Positions 18,083 to 27,853 are shown, counted from the first letter of the stretch. The stretch: DNA of 64,000 nt from Chryseobacterium sp. 3008163 (GCF_003669035.1 NZ_CP033070.1:496001-560000), one strand, 5' to 3'. Notes: generated from the letters alone by a model not told the origin. Translations and numbers: made by a program.

Positions 18083-19663
18083 ATGAGCGAACAACACCAC
18101 GATGTTTACGAGAATATGACAGATAAGCAGAAAAACCGCACCATCTGGAGCGTCATCACCGCATCATCCCTCGGAACTTTGATAGAATGGTATGATTTCT
18201 ATATTTTCGGGAGTCTTGCAGTCGTTTTGGCGACCAAATTCTTTCCGGCAGACAATCCTACTGCAGCATTTTTATCTACACTGGCAACTTTTGCGGCTGG
18301 ATTTGTAGTGAGACCTTTCGGAGCTTTATTTTTCGGAAGATTGGGAGATATTATCGGAAGAAAATATACTTTCTTAGTTACTCTGTTAATAATGGGATTC
18401 TCCACCTTCCTGATCGGATGTATTCCGGGATATGAAACCATCGGATTTATGGCGCCGGTTTTAGTTTTAATTTTAAGACTTTTACAGGGATTAGCTTTAG
18501 GTGGAGAATACGGCGGAGCAGCAACTTATGTTGCAGAATATTCGCAGCCGCACAGAAGAGGTTACTGGACTTCTTGGATTCAGACTACCGCAACCGCAGG
18601 ACTTTTCATTTCATTAATTGTTATTTTAATTACTAAAAATACTTTATCCGCAGAAGAATTTGACTCTTGGGGATGGAGAGTTCCGTTCTGGATTTCAATC
18701 TTAATGGTTGGTGTTTCTTATTTCATCAGAAAAAATATGAAAGAATCTCCACTTTTTGCAAAGGCTAAAAGTGAAGGGAAAACTTCAAAAAATCCTTTAA
18801 AAGAAAGTTTCGGAAATAAATTCAACTTTAAATTTGTCTTGCTGGCATTATTTGGAGCAGCAATGGGTCAAGGAGTGATCTGGTACACAGGACAGTTTTA
18901 CGCAATGAGTTTTCTCCAAAAGGTAATGAATATCAACTCAATGCAGGTCGATTATCTGATGGCAACTGCATTATTAATGGGAACACCTTTCTTTGTGTTT
19001 TTCGGTTGGCTTTCAGATAAAATTGGTAGAAAAGCGATAATGATGACCGGAATGCTGGTGGCAATTTTAGCCTACAGACCAATTTACGACGCGATGTACA
19101 AAAGCGTGAATATTGAAGCGAAAACTGTAGCAGACAATGGAATTAAAGAAACAAGAGTTGCAGCAGTGCACAAAACTATTGCATCAGACAGTTTAGTTAC
19201 ATTCCATAAAGAAACCACTTTTACAGACGGAACTTTAATTAAAAAAGACAGTATCGTTCATTGGTCAGCCGCCGGCCCAATAATGAAAGACGGAAAAGCT
19301 GAAGAGCCAAAAGTTTCGACAGCAATTACTTTGAACGACGACACAAGATGGTATCTGGTTTTCCTTGTATTTGTTCAGGTGATTTTTGTGACGATGGTTT
19401 ATGGTCCGATTGCAGCATTTTTAGTTGAGATGTTCCCGGTAAGAATCCGTTACACATCGATGTCGTTACCATATCATATTGGTAATGGAGTTTTTGGAGG
19501 ATTACTTCCTGCGGTTGCCACTTATCTCGTAACTTCCGGAAAAGATGCAGGGCATGCGACGTGGTATCTTGAAGGACTTTGGTATCCGATTGGAGTTGCC
19601 ACAGTCTGTTTAGTCATCGGATTGATTTATCTTAAAACCAAAAACAATAATATCCACGATTAA
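18083..19663 (+). CDS. MHS-family MFS transporter with a soluble insertion
   Basis: A proton symporter of the metabolite:H+ symporter branch of MFS, 526 residues, inner membrane. Family marks are GTLIEWYDFYIFG (about 31-43), GRLGDIIGRKYTF between helices 2 and 3, RLLQGLALGGEYGGA, and GWLSDKIGRKA in the second half. Relatives carry carboxylates such as citrate, ketoglutarate, proline or shikimate. Residues about 336-418 form a polar insertion (from YDAMYKSVNIE to LNDDTRWY) between two helices of the C-terminal half. Ordinary MHS proteins lack it at about 430 residues. Co-transcribed with the porin and the sensor genes downstream. Confidence 0.9.
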   Translation: MSEQHHDVYENMTDKQKNRTIWSVITASSLGTLIEWYDFYIFGSLAVVLATKFFPADNPTAAFLSTLATFAAGFVVRPFGALFFGRLGDIIGRKYTFLVTLLIMGFSTFLIGCIPGYETIGFMAPVLVLILRLLQGLALGGEYGGAATYVAEYSQPHRRGYWTSWIQTTATAGLFISLIVILITKNTLSAEEFDSWGWRVPFWISILMVGVSYFIRKNMKESPLFAKAKSEGKTSKNPLKESFGNKFNFKFVLLALFGAAMGQGVIWYTGQFYAMSFLQKVMNINSMQVDYLMATALLMGTPFFVFFGWLSDKIGRKAIMMTGMLVAILAYRPIYDAMYKSVNIEAKTVADNGIKETRVAAVHKTIASDSLVTFHKETTFTDGTLIKKDSIVHWSAAGPIMKDGKAEEPKVSTAITLNDDTRWYLVFLVFVQVIFVTMVYGPIAAFLVEMFPVRIRYTSMSLPYHIGNGVFGGLLPAVATYLVTSGKDAGHATWYLEGLWYPIGVATVCLVIGLIYLKTKNNNIHD

Positions 19664-19706
19664 TAGGGATAATCACTTAAAAATTATTAATTTTAAATCT
19701 ACTAAA

Positions 19707-19931
19707 ATGAACGGATTAAAAAAAATATTAGGCATTGTATGGATTTTAGCTGCCTTGATCGTTGCCTACTTCGGAATAACGGTGATGGGCATCCCTAAAA
19801 TCACATCAGGAAAACAGGAGGACCTGGTATTCGGCATCATTATACTTTTTGTATTGGTACCGATTGTCACAGGCGGATTGGCCATCTTCGGATATTATTC
19901 TTTGATAGGAGAATATTCTGACGACAAATAA
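19707..19931 (+). CDS. Small two-helix membrane protein
   Basis: 74 residues with two transmembrane helices (about 7-27, ILGIVWILAALIVAYFGITV, and 43-66, IIILFVLVPIVTGGLAIFGYY) joined by a short polar loop. It resembles small Bacteroidetes proteins that follow MFS transporter genes (possibly the DUF6814 group, from memory). It starts 43 bases after the transporter and may be an accessory subunit. Function unknown. Confidence 0.7.
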   Translation: MNGLKKILGIVWILAALIVAYFGITVMGIPKITSGKQEDLVFGIIILFVLVPIVTGGLAIFGYYSLIGEYSDDK

Positions 19932-19947
19932 ATTATAAGTGACAGAT

Positions 19948-19981
19948 GATAATTGATGAATGATTTTGTTCATCAATTATC
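19948..19981. repeat. 13-base inverted repeat between small membrane genes
   Basis: GATAATTGATGAA (19948-19960) / TTCATCAATTATC (19969-19981), loop of 8 bases, followed by two direct copies of TATATCAATCAT. A strong RNA hairpin would form in the operon transcript just before the next gene. It has no U-run, so it is more likely an mRNA stability or processing element than a terminator. Confidence 0.55.
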
Positions 19982-20018
19982 GTTTATTATATCAATCATC
20001 ATATATCAATCATTAATT

Positions 20019-20213
20019 ATGAAAAAGCGTCACGAGCAAAAACTGATTATTCTGAGCGTAGGTTTACTGATTGCGTTTAGTATTCCTGTTTCGCTGCTTT
20101 TTAATAGCGAGAGAGAGGTTTTTGGTTATCCGATGATTCTTATTTATTTTTTCACAGTCTGGATGATTTCAATCATTATTTCCTTTGTAATCGTAAAAAA
20201 ATATGATGAGTAG
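20019..20213 (+). CDS. Small membrane protein upstream of the sensor kinase
   Basis: 64 residues from MKKRHEQKLIILSVG (ATG 20019). Two hydrophobic helices (about 8-27 and 39-58) and a Lys-rich end. An upstream in-frame ATG at 19953 lies in the hairpin and is unlikely. Its end overlaps the start of the sensor kinase by about 10 bases, indicating translational coupling and a role with the kinase. Not recognised otherwise. Confidence 0.65.
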   Translation: MKKRHEQKLIILSVGLLIAFSIPVSLLFNSEREVFGYPMILIYFFTVWMISIIISFVIVKKYDE

Positions 20214-22899
20214 TTTCGCATTATTTATCGTTGTCCTTATTTACCTCGCACTTTTGTTCTTAGTTGCCCATTTGGCAGAGAAGAAAAAGAGTAAGATTTG
20301 GATTAATAATCCATACATCTATGCATTGTCTCTTGCCGTGTATTGCACCGCATGGACGTATTATGGAAGTATCGGCGTGGCAGCAACCAGCGGACTCAAT
20401 TATTTACCGATTTACATTGGCCCGATCATGGTGATTCCTGCCTGGATTTATATTAATACTCGGATTGTCCGCATCTCAAGGGTCAACAAGATCAGTAGTT
20501 TAGCTGATTTTATTTCATTACGGTACGGAAACAGCAGAAGCTTCAGTGCCATTATTACTTTGGTTTGTCTTTTTGCAATTATTCCCTACATCGGATTGCA
20601 GATTAAGGCGATTTCTGAGACTTTTCACTTGGTTACAGAAACTAAAATTTCTCAAAATATTTTAACCGACAGCGGAACTTTTGTGGTTATTCTAATTGCT
20701 GTTTTTTCATCCTATTACGGAACAAAATATGTTGATGCATCCGAAAAACGTTTAGGAATTATTTCCGCAATTGCTTTGGAGAGTTTTCTTAAATTATTTT
20801 TCATTATTATTTTAGGATTATTCGTGATCTATTATGCTTTTGACGGATTTTCGGACTTGTATCAAAAAGCAAGTAAATTCCCGGATTTTAAAGCTAAAAA
20901 CACTTTTAACGGAATTGAAGGCGCCATGAACTGGATGGTTCTCTGCATGATTTCCGGAACTGCAATCTGTATCTTACCAAGACAGTTTCACACCGCAATT
21001 GTTGAAAACAGACAGGAAAAACACATCAAAACAGCAATCTGGTTTTTCCCTTTATATCTTTTGATATTCACCATTTTCATCTTCCCGATTGCCTGGGGTG
21101 GAAGATTAATTTTTGCCGGACAAAACGTAAACCCTGAGTTCTACTCTATTTTAATTCCGCAACATTTTGACAACACATTGATTACGGTTTTGGTATTTTT
21201 AGGAGGATTAAGTTCGTGTATTTCAATGATTATTATTTCGGCAATCACTTTGTCAATTATGCTTTCCAACAACCTGATTATTCCTTACGGCTTATTAGGC
21301 AAATTTAAAGCTGAAAATGAAGTTCAAAACACCAAAAATATTACCAACATCCGTAAATTTTCGATATTCGGATTGATTATTCTGGCTTTTGCCTTTTACA
21401 AATATTTTATTTTAAGAAGCTCTCTAGATTCTGTCGGATTAATTTCATTTGTCATCATTGCACAATTGGCACCTGCATTTTTTGGAGCGATATTTTGGCG
21501 AAGAGGAAGTTATAAAGGTGCAGTGGCAGGACTTTTTGCTGGATTAATTATCTGTTATTTCGGTTTAATTATTCCACAATATTATTTTTCTTATAATTCT
21601 GAACTGAAAGGTATTTTACGAGAAATGTATGACATTTTTCAGTTTTTTGACATTTCTTTTCTAACCAGAATTCCTGAAATTTTCTTCTGGTCGATTTTGG
21701 TTAATACTGCCCTTTTCACCATACTTTCTGTAAGCATGAAAGGGAATTACCGTGAAAGAAATTTCGCAGAATTGTATGTTGACATCGATAAATACATTCA
21801 AAATCACGAAAACGCATTCATTTGGCGGGGAACTGCTTATGTTTCTGATATTCAAAATATTCTGGAACGTTTTTTAGGCAAGAAAAAAACCGAACAGGCG
21901 ATGCGGATTTTCAATATAAAATATAACATCGATTCGCAAACCGAAACGGCAGATTCAAGATTTATTAAATTCTCTGAGAACCTTTTGGCGGGGAGAATCG
22001 GGACGGCTTCTGCAAAAATTCTCATTGAAGGAGTAACGAAAGAAGATAAAATATCTTTGAAAGAAGTTTTAAATATTTTGGAAGAATCAAAAGAAAATAT
22101 CACATTAAATAAAAAACTTACCGAGAAATCTGAAGAGCTGAAACAGCTTTCCAACGACCTCAGTGCCGCAAATGAAAATCTTATCGTGAAAGACCGCCAG
22201 AAAGATGATTTTCTGGATTCTGTTGCTCATGAATTGCGAACACCGATTACCGCAATTCGTTCGGCTGGAGAAATCTTAGCCGATGACGACGATATTCCTT
22301 TAGATATTAAAAGAGAATTTTTAAATAATATCATTACAGAATCTGACCGTCTCAGTGAAATTATCAACGATATTTTATATTTGGACAAACTTCAACACGG
22401 AGAAATCGCATTAAATATTCATGAAAATAACATTATTGAAACGTATAAAAAGGCTTTAAACCCAATATTACATTTAATTCAGCAGAAATTCATTCATGTA
22501 AGCGAAGTTGATTTATTGAATCATTATCAATTTGAATATGATGAAGCTCGATTTATTCAGCTGTTTCAGAATATTTTAGGAAATGCCTTGAAATTCACCG
22601 AAGATCAAGGTACAATTCAAACTAAATTTTCAGCAAAAGATAATTTTTTAATTATAAAAATATTCAATACTGGAAAGCATATTCCCGAAGAAGATTTGGA
22701 AATGATTTTTGATAAATTTTATCAGGCTAAAAATCAAAACATAAGAAAACCTACCGGAAGTGGTCTCGGACTAGCAATTTCAAAGAGAATCGTCGAAGCC
22801 CACAACGGAAACATTAAAGCAGAAAACAGTGGATTGGGTGTTACGTTTACCATCACCCTGCCGAAGAAAAATATAGAAACCCATGAAGTTGAACCCTAA
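20203..22899 (+). CDS. Histidine kinase with sodium:solute symporter-like sensor domain
   Basis: 898 residues. About 1-510 is a multi-helix sodium:solute symporter domain (AWTYYGSIGVAATSGLNYLPIYIGP, ISSLADFISLRYG, ISGTAICILPRQFHTA). A linker with a short coiled coil follows (about 625-660). The HisKA domain has the phospho-acceptor in SVAHELRTPITA (His676), and the HATPase domain shows QNILGNALKFT, DKFYQAK and GSGLGLAISKRIVEAHNG. The layout is that of CbrA-type sensors, where transport and sensing are linked. It is translationally coupled to the small gene before it and followed 12 bases later by its response regulator. It probably senses the acid handled by the adjacent transporter and CoA ligases. 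Confidence 0.92.
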   Translation: MMSSFALFIVVLIYLALLFLVAHLAEKKKSKIWINNPYIYALSLAVYCTAWTYYGSIGVAATSGLNYLPIYIGPIMVIPAWIYINTRIVRISRVNKISSLADFISLRYGNSRSFSAIITLVCLFAIIPYIGLQIKAISETFHLVTETKISQNILTDSGTFVVILIAVFSSYYGTKYVDASEKRLGIISAIALESFLKLFFIIILGLFVIYYAFDGFSDLYQKASKFPDFKAKNTFNGIEGAMNWMVLCMISGTAICILPRQFHTAIVENRQEKHIKTAIWFFPLYLLIFTIFIFPIAWGGRLIFAGQNVNPEFYSILIPQHFDNTLITVLVFLGGLSSCISMIIISAITLSIMLSNNLIIPYGLLGKFKAENEVQNTKNITNIRKFSIFGLIILAFAFYKYFILRSSLDSVGLISFVIIAQLAPAFFGAIFWRRGSYKGAVAGLFAGLIICYFGLIIPQYYFSYNSELKGILREMYDIFQFFDISFLTRIPEIFFWSILVNTALFTILSVSMKGNYRERNFAELYVDIDKYIQNHENAFIWRGTAYVSDIQNILERFLGKKKTEQAMRIFNIKYNIDSQTETADSRFIKFSENLLAGRIGTASAKILIEGVTKEDKISLKEVLNILEESKENITLNKKLTEKSEELKQLSNDLSAANENLIVKDRQKDDFLDSVAHELRTPITAIRSAGEILADDDDIPLDIKREFLNNIITESDRLSEIINDILYLDKLQHGEIALNIHENNIIETYKKALNPILHLIQQKFIHVSEVDLLNHYQFEYDEARFIQLFQNILGNALKFTEDQGTIQTKFSAKDNFLIIKIFNTGKHIPEEDLEMIFDKFYQAKNQNIRKPTGSGLGLAISKRIVEAHNGNIKAENSGLGVTFTITLPKKNIETHEVEP

Positions 22900-22911
22900 C
22901 GAAGTACAAGA

Positions 22912-23277
22912 ATGAAAAAGATATTAATTGCAGATGACGAACACAAAATATTAATGTCACTCGAATACAGTTTCCGGAAAATAGGTTACGAAGTGTTCAT
23001 TGCCAGAGACGGAACTGAAGTTTTAGAATTTTTAAAAACACTTGTTCCCGATGTCATTTTATTGGATATCATGATGCCCAATCTTGACGGATACAGCACT
23101 TTGGAAGAAATTAAAAAAAATGAATCCTTAAACAATACAAAAGTTCTCTTTCTCAGTGCCAAAAACAACCCGAAAGATATTGAAAAAGGACTGGAGATGG
23201 GAGCGGACGCCTATGTGACAAAACCTTATTCAATAAAAAAATTGATTTCTCAGATTGAGGAGTTGCTTAATTCTTAA
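22912..23277 (+). CDS. Single-domain response regulator
   Basis: 121 residues, receiver domain only. Acidic pair DDE at 8-10, phospho-acceptor Asp in VILLDIMMPN (near 52), Ser/Thr in LFLSAKN, and Lys in YVTKPYSIKKL. No output domain. It follows the kinase at 12 bases, so it is the likely partner. With no DNA-binding domain it must act through a protein or by phosphotransfer; the nearby InsA-like DNA-binding protein could be one target, but that is a guess. Confidence 0.92.
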   Translation: MKKILIADDEHKILMSLEYSFRKIGYEVFIARDGTEVLEFLKTLVPDVILLDIMMPNLDGYSTLEEIKKNESLNNTKVLFLSAKNNPKDIEKGLEMGADAYVTKPYSIKKLISQIEELLNS

Positions 23278-23381
23278 ACACGAATGCCACAAACGAATTG
23301 CATGAATGACACAACTGGTATAGTGTTATTCGTGAAAGAAATTCGTGTACTTAGTGTTTAATTAAACCAAACGCAAAAATT

Positions 23382-25271
23382 ATGAAAGCAGACAATTTAT
23401 TTAAACAAAGCATAGAAAACAAAGAGCAGTTCTGGAAAGAGCAGGCTCATGAAATTTCGTGGTTTGAATTTCCCGAAACGATTATTTCAAAAGACGAAAA
23501 CAGTTACACCCAATGGTTTGCAGATGGGAAACTGAATATGTCTTACCTCTGCATCGACAAACATATTGAAGATGGCTTTGGAGAAGAAACTGCGATTATC
23601 TATGATTCTCCGGTTACCAATCAAAAAATAAGATACACTTATAATCAGGCTAAAGAAGAAATTTCAAAATTAGCTGGCGGATTAGTTTCTTTAGGTTTAA
23701 AAAAGGGTGACACCGCAGTAATTTACATGCCGATGATTCCGCAGACGCTTTTTGCAATGCTGGCTTGTGCAAGAATTGGGGTGATCCACAATGTTGTTTT
23801 TGGAGGGTTTGCACCTCATGAATTGGTCGTAAGAATTGATGACTGCAAACCAAAAGCTTTGATTACGGCAACGGCAGGAATTGAAATTGCGAAGAGAATT
23901 CCTTATCTACCATTGGTTGAAAAAGCGATTGAACTGGCGCAGGATAAAGTAGACAATATCATTGTTTTCAACAGAAAATTAGTTAATAATCAACATGAAA
24001 TGTTTGAAGGCATCATCGATTATGAAGAGTTAGTTGAAAAGTCCAAACCTGCAGATTGTGTTTCAGTAGAATCAAATCATCCGTTATACTTACTTTATAC
24101 TTCCGGAACGACTGGTAAACCAAAAGGAATTACAAGAGATACAGGAGGTTACGCTATCGCTTTGAAATTCTCAATGAAATATATTTATGGAATTGATCAA
24201 GGCGAAACATTCTGGGCAGCTTCAGATTTTGGTTGGGCGGTTGGTCACAGCTACAGCGTTTACGGACCATTAATTAACAGAAATACCACCATTATTTTTG
24301 AAGGAAAACCCATCATGACTCCTGATGCAGGAACTTTTTGGAGAATTATTTCCGAATATAAAGTTTCAGCGATGTTCACTGCTCCTACAGCAATCAGAGC
24401 GATTAAAAAAGAAGACCCGAACGGCGAACTAGTTAAAAAATATGATTTAAGCCATTTCAAAAAACAATTTTTGGCAGGTGAAAGATGCGATGTTGCGACT
24501 TTAGATTGGTTTGAAAAGCACATCGGAGTTCCCGCCATCGACCATTGGTGGCAGACAGAATCCGGATCTCCGATGTTAGGACTGATGACTTTTGATGATG
24601 ATTATAAAATTAAAAGAGCTTCAGCAGGAAAACCGATTCCGGGGTACGATATTAAAATTTTTGAAGAAAACGGATTTGAACTTGACGAACATAAAGAAGG
24701 GTATCTAGTTATCAAACTTCCGCTTCCTCCAGGCGCAATGTTGGGAATTTGGAATGATTACGAGCGTTTTGAAAAAAGTTATTTATCACAATACAAAGGC
24801 TATTATTTTTCAGGAGACGGGGCGATTAAAGATGAAGACGGCTATATTTTCATCACAGGAAGAGTGGATGATGTCATCAACGTTGCCGGTCACCGACTTT
24901 CAACTTCTGAAATGGAAGAAATCGTTTCCTCTCATCCTGATGTTGCCGAATGTGCTGTCGTCGGAATTGATGATGATTTACGTGGACAAGTTCCTTTTGC
25001 AACAATCGTTTTAAAAAATGGTTCAGAAATTTCTGAAGAAGATGTAGAGAAAGAAATCATCCTGAAAGTCAGAGAAAAAATTGGAGCTGTAGCGTTTTTA
25101 AAATCTGTAATGGTCGTAAAAAGACTTCCAAAAACCCGTTCGGGAAAGATTTTAAGAAAATTGATCAGGACGATTATTGATGGAAAGGAATTTCAGATTC
25201 CGTCAACGATTGATGATGAAATGATTATTGGTGAGTTGAAAGAGAAGATTCGGCAATACAGAAATTCGTAA
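23382..25271 (+). CDS. Short-chain acyl-CoA synthetase (acetyl/propionyl type)
   Basis: An AMP-forming CoA ligase of 629 residues, ANL superfamily. P-loop YTSGTTGKPKGIT near 240, DHWWQTESGSP near 388, GYYFSGDGAIKDEDGY, hinge GRVDDVINVAGHRLS, and the C-terminal PKTRSGKILRK lysine that is the usual acetylation site. The length and the DHWWQTESG wording suit PrpE-type ligases better than Acs, so propionate or another short acid is possible. It is a distinct paralogue of the ligase at 25924. The 104 bases before it carry degenerate CACGAAT/ATTCGTG repeats of a kind common in this group. Confidence 0.88.
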   Translation: MKADNLFKQSIENKEQFWKEQAHEISWFEFPETIISKDENSYTQWFADGKLNMSYLCIDKHIEDGFGEETAIIYDSPVTNQKIRYTYNQAKEEISKLAGGLVSLGLKKGDTAVIYMPMIPQTLFAMLACARIGVIHNVVFGGFAPHELVVRIDDCKPKALITATAGIEIAKRIPYLPLVEKAIELAQDKVDNIIVFNRKLVNNQHEMFEGIIDYEELVEKSKPADCVSVESNHPLYLLYTSGTTGKPKGITRDTGGYAIALKFSMKYIYGIDQGETFWAASDFGWAVGHSYSVYGPLINRNTTIIFEGKPIMTPDAGTFWRIISEYKVSAMFTAPTAIRAIKKEDPNGELVKKYDLSHFKKQFLAGERCDVATLDWFEKHIGVPAIDHWWQTESGSPMLGLMTFDDDYKIKRASAGKPIPGYDIKIFEENGFELDEHKEGYLVIKLPLPPGAMLGIWNDYERFEKSYLSQYKGYYFSGDGAIKDEDGYIFITGRVDDVINVAGHRLSTSEMEEIVSSHPDVAECAVVGIDDDLRGQVPFATIVLKNGSEISEEDVEKEIILKVREKIGAVAFLKSVMVVKRLPKTRSGKILRKLIRTIIDGKEFQIPSTIDDEMIIGELKEKIRQYRNS

Positions 25272-25278
25272 AGTAAAG

Positions 25279-25734
25279 ATGATGACAGAAATTATTAAAG
25301 CAAATACCGATGACGACAAGATTTTAACTGAGATCACAAAAAGATCAAAGGCCTACTGGGGATATTCTGAAGAACAAATGAGCAGGTGGTCAGATTTACT
25401 AACCATTACTTCAGAATACATCGACAAGAATCAAGTGTATAAATTAATTGTCAACCAATCGATTATTGCTTACTATTCTTATTTTGAAATTGAAAATAAG
25501 AATGTGAGACTTGACAATCTGTTTGTTTCACCTGAATATATCGGTAAAGGTTATGGAAAATTATTAATGAATGATTTTATTTTAAAAATAAAACAGAGCG
25601 AAAAAATCAGAATAATTCTGGACGCCGACCCTAATGCACAAAAATTTTATGAAAGTTTCGGATTTATAAAAATTGGAGAAAGTGAAACATCAGTTAAAGA
25701 TAGATTTCTTCCAATTATGGAACACAAACTATAA
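25279..25734 (+). CDS. GNAT family acetyltransferase
   Basis: 151 residues, one GNAT domain. Motif A is VSPEYIGKGYGKLLMNDFI (about 88-106, the Q/RxxGxG/A form), then a C-terminal ADPNAQKFYESFGFIKIGE, the usual motif B. It starts 7 bases after the first CoA synthetase and precedes the second. In many bacteria a GNAT acetylates the catalytic lysine of acetyl-CoA synthetase. Both neighbours keep the PKTRSGK target, so that role is plausible here but rests on position only. Confidence 0.85.
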   Translation: MMTEIIKANTDDDKILTEITKRSKAYWGYSEEQMSRWSDLLTITSEYIDKNQVYKLIVNQSIIAYYSYFEIENKNVRLDNLFVSPEYIGKGYGKLLMNDFILKIKQSEKIRIILDADPNAQKFYESFGFIKIGESETSVKDRFLPIMEHKL

Positions 25735-25923
25735 TGAAAATTGCTCTCAATCTGTCATGAACTAAAAACCTCTGTAAACTTCTCTAAGTGAAACGGCTTT
25801 GTGAGGCTTAAAAAAAGTCAGATAAAAAAACTTCGTGCGCTTCGTGTTCAATTTGAAAATCGAAAAGGCACAACTTAAACAAATAAAAAATTTAAACAAT
25901 AAATAATTCTAAAAAGAAAAAGT

Positions 25924-27834
25924 ATGAGAAATTACGTGATAGAAGATTTACCGCACTACTTTGAAGAGTACAAAAAATCAATCAAAAACCCGAAAAAATT
26001 CTGGGATAAAGTGGCTGACCAAAATTTTGTATGGTACCAAAGGTGGAGCAAAGTGGTAAAATATGATATGAATGAGGCAAAGATCACATGGTTTAAAGAT
26101 GCTAAATTAAATATCACCAAAAACTGCCTAGACAGACATTTATCTGTGCGAGGAGAAAAAACAGCCATCATCTGGGAACCCAACGACCCAAAAGAAGAAG
26201 CACAGCACATTTCTTACAACGAACTCTACGAAAGAGTCAACAAGACAGCAAATGTTTTGAAAGACATGGGCATTGAGAAAGGCGACAGAGTTTGCATCTA
26301 TCTTCCAATGATTCCAGAACTGGCAGTTACGATGTTGGCTTGTGCGAAATTGGGAGCAGTTCATTCCGTAATATTTGCGGGATTTTCGGCTTCTGCTGTG
26401 GTTTCCAGAGTTAATGACTGTGGTGCAAAAATGCTAATTACTTCAGACGGAAGTTACAGAGGAAGTAAAGTTTTAGATTTAAAATCAATTATCGATGAAG
26501 CAGTAGAAAAATGCCCTACCGTAGAAAAAGTTTTGGTAGTAAAACGCACCAACAACGAGGTTAAAATGAAGGAAGGCAGAGATTTCTGGCTGGCTGATTT
26601 GTACGAAAAAGCTTCTGCCGATTTCGTGACCATCATTATGGATGCAGAAGATCCTTTGTTTATTCTGTACACATCTGGTTCTACCGGAAAACCAAAAGGA
26701 ATGCTTCACACTTCCGCTGGCTACATGGTTTATTCCGCGTACACCTTCAAAAATGTATTCAATTATCAGGAAAACGATATTTATTGGTGTACTGCAGATA
26801 TTGGCTGGATTACCGGGCATTCTTATATTCTTTACGGACCGTTGTTAAATGGTGCAACCACTGTTATTTTTGAAGGCATTCCTACTTACCCTGAGCCGGA
26901 CAGATTTTGGGAAGTTATTGAAAAACATAAAGTTACCCAATTTTATACGGCACCAACTGCAATTCGTTCTTTAGCAAAAGAAAGCGCTGAATGGGTTGAT
27001 AAACACGATTTAAGCTCATTGAGAGTTATCGGATCCGTGGGAGAACCGATTAACGATGAAGCGTGGCATTGGTTTAATGATCACGTCGGAAGAAAAAAAT
27101 GCCCGATTGTAGATACTTGGTGGCAAACTGAAACCGGAGGAATTATGATCTCTCCTATTCCTTTTGTAACGCCTACGAAACCAACGTATGCAACTCTTCC
27201 ATTACCGGGAATTCAACCTGTTTTAATGGATGACAAACGCAATGAAATTACAGGAAATCAGGTGACCGGAAATCTCTGCATCCGTTTTCCGTGGCCGGGA
27301 ATTGCGAGAACCATTTGGGGCGATCATCAAAGATACAAAGAGACCTATTTCTCAGCTTTTCCGGGGAAATATTTCACGGGTGATGGTGCTTTAAGAGACG
27401 AAGTGGGTTATTACAGAATTACGGGTCGTGTGGACGATGTAGTGATTGTTTCTGGACACAATTTAGGAACTGCACCGATTGAGGACAGCATCAATGAACA
27501 TCCAGCAGTTGCAGAATCTGCAATTGTAGGTTTCCCACACGATATCAAAGGAAGTGCTTTATATGGTTTTGTGATTTTAAAAGACAGCGGCGCAGGTCGT
27601 CAAAAGGAAAACCTAAAAAAAGAAATCAATCAGCTGATTTCAGATCAGATCGGTCCGATTGCAAAATTAGATAAGATTCAATTTGTTTCAGGACTTCCGA
27701 AAACGCGTTCAGGAAAAATCATGCGTAGAATTTTGAGAAAGATTGCAGAAGGTGATTTCTCGAATTTCGGAGATACTTCTACTCTGTTGAATCCCGAAAT
27801 TGTGGAGGAAATTAAAAATGAAAGATTAGGGTAA
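25924..27834 (+). CDS. acs: Acetate--CoA ligase
   Basis: Converts acetate, ATP and CoA to acetyl-CoA. 636 residues, typical for Acs. P-loop YTSGSTGKPKGML near 245, VDTWWQTETGGIM near 400 with the double Trp of the acetate pocket, TGDGALRDEVGYY, GRVDDVVIVSGHNLG, and PKTRSGKIMRRILRK carrying the acetylatable Lys near 600. Last gene of the uptake cluster and followed by a strong terminator. The 189-base gap before it holds only low-complexity sequence of the CTTCGTG type. Confidence 0.95.
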   Translation: MRNYVIEDLPHYFEEYKKSIKNPKKFWDKVADQNFVWYQRWSKVVKYDMNEAKITWFKDAKLNITKNCLDRHLSVRGEKTAIIWEPNDPKEEAQHISYNELYERVNKTANVLKDMGIEKGDRVCIYLPMIPELAVTMLACAKLGAVHSVIFAGFSASAVVSRVNDCGAKMLITSDGSYRGSKVLDLKSIIDEAVEKCPTVEKVLVVKRTNNEVKMKEGRDFWLADLYEKASADFVTIIMDAEDPLFILYTSGSTGKPKGMLHTSAGYMVYSAYTFKNVFNYQENDIYWCTADIGWITGHSYILYGPLLNGATTVIFEGIPTYPEPDRFWEVIEKHKVTQFYTAPTAIRSLAKESAEWVDKHDLSSLRVIGSVGEPINDEAWHWFNDHVGRKKCPIVDTWWQTETGGIMISPIPFVTPTKPTYATLPLPGIQPVLMDDKRNEITGNQVTGNLCIRFPWPGIARTIWGDHQRYKETYFSAFPGKYFTGDGALRDEVGYYRITGRVDDVVIVSGHNLGTAPIEDSINEHPAVAESAIVGFPHDIKGSALYGFVILKDSGAGRQKENLKKEINQLISDQIGPIAKLDKIQFVSGLPKTRSGKIMRRILRKIAEGDFSNFGDTSTLLNPEIVEEIKNERLG

Positions 27835-27853
27835 AAACATTTAAATACTAAGT

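Noticed and set aside
23278..23381. CACGAAT/ATTCGTG repeats before the CoA ligase as an operator
   Set aside because: The wording is a common low-complexity spacer in this group and is not symmetric or placed relative to a promoter.
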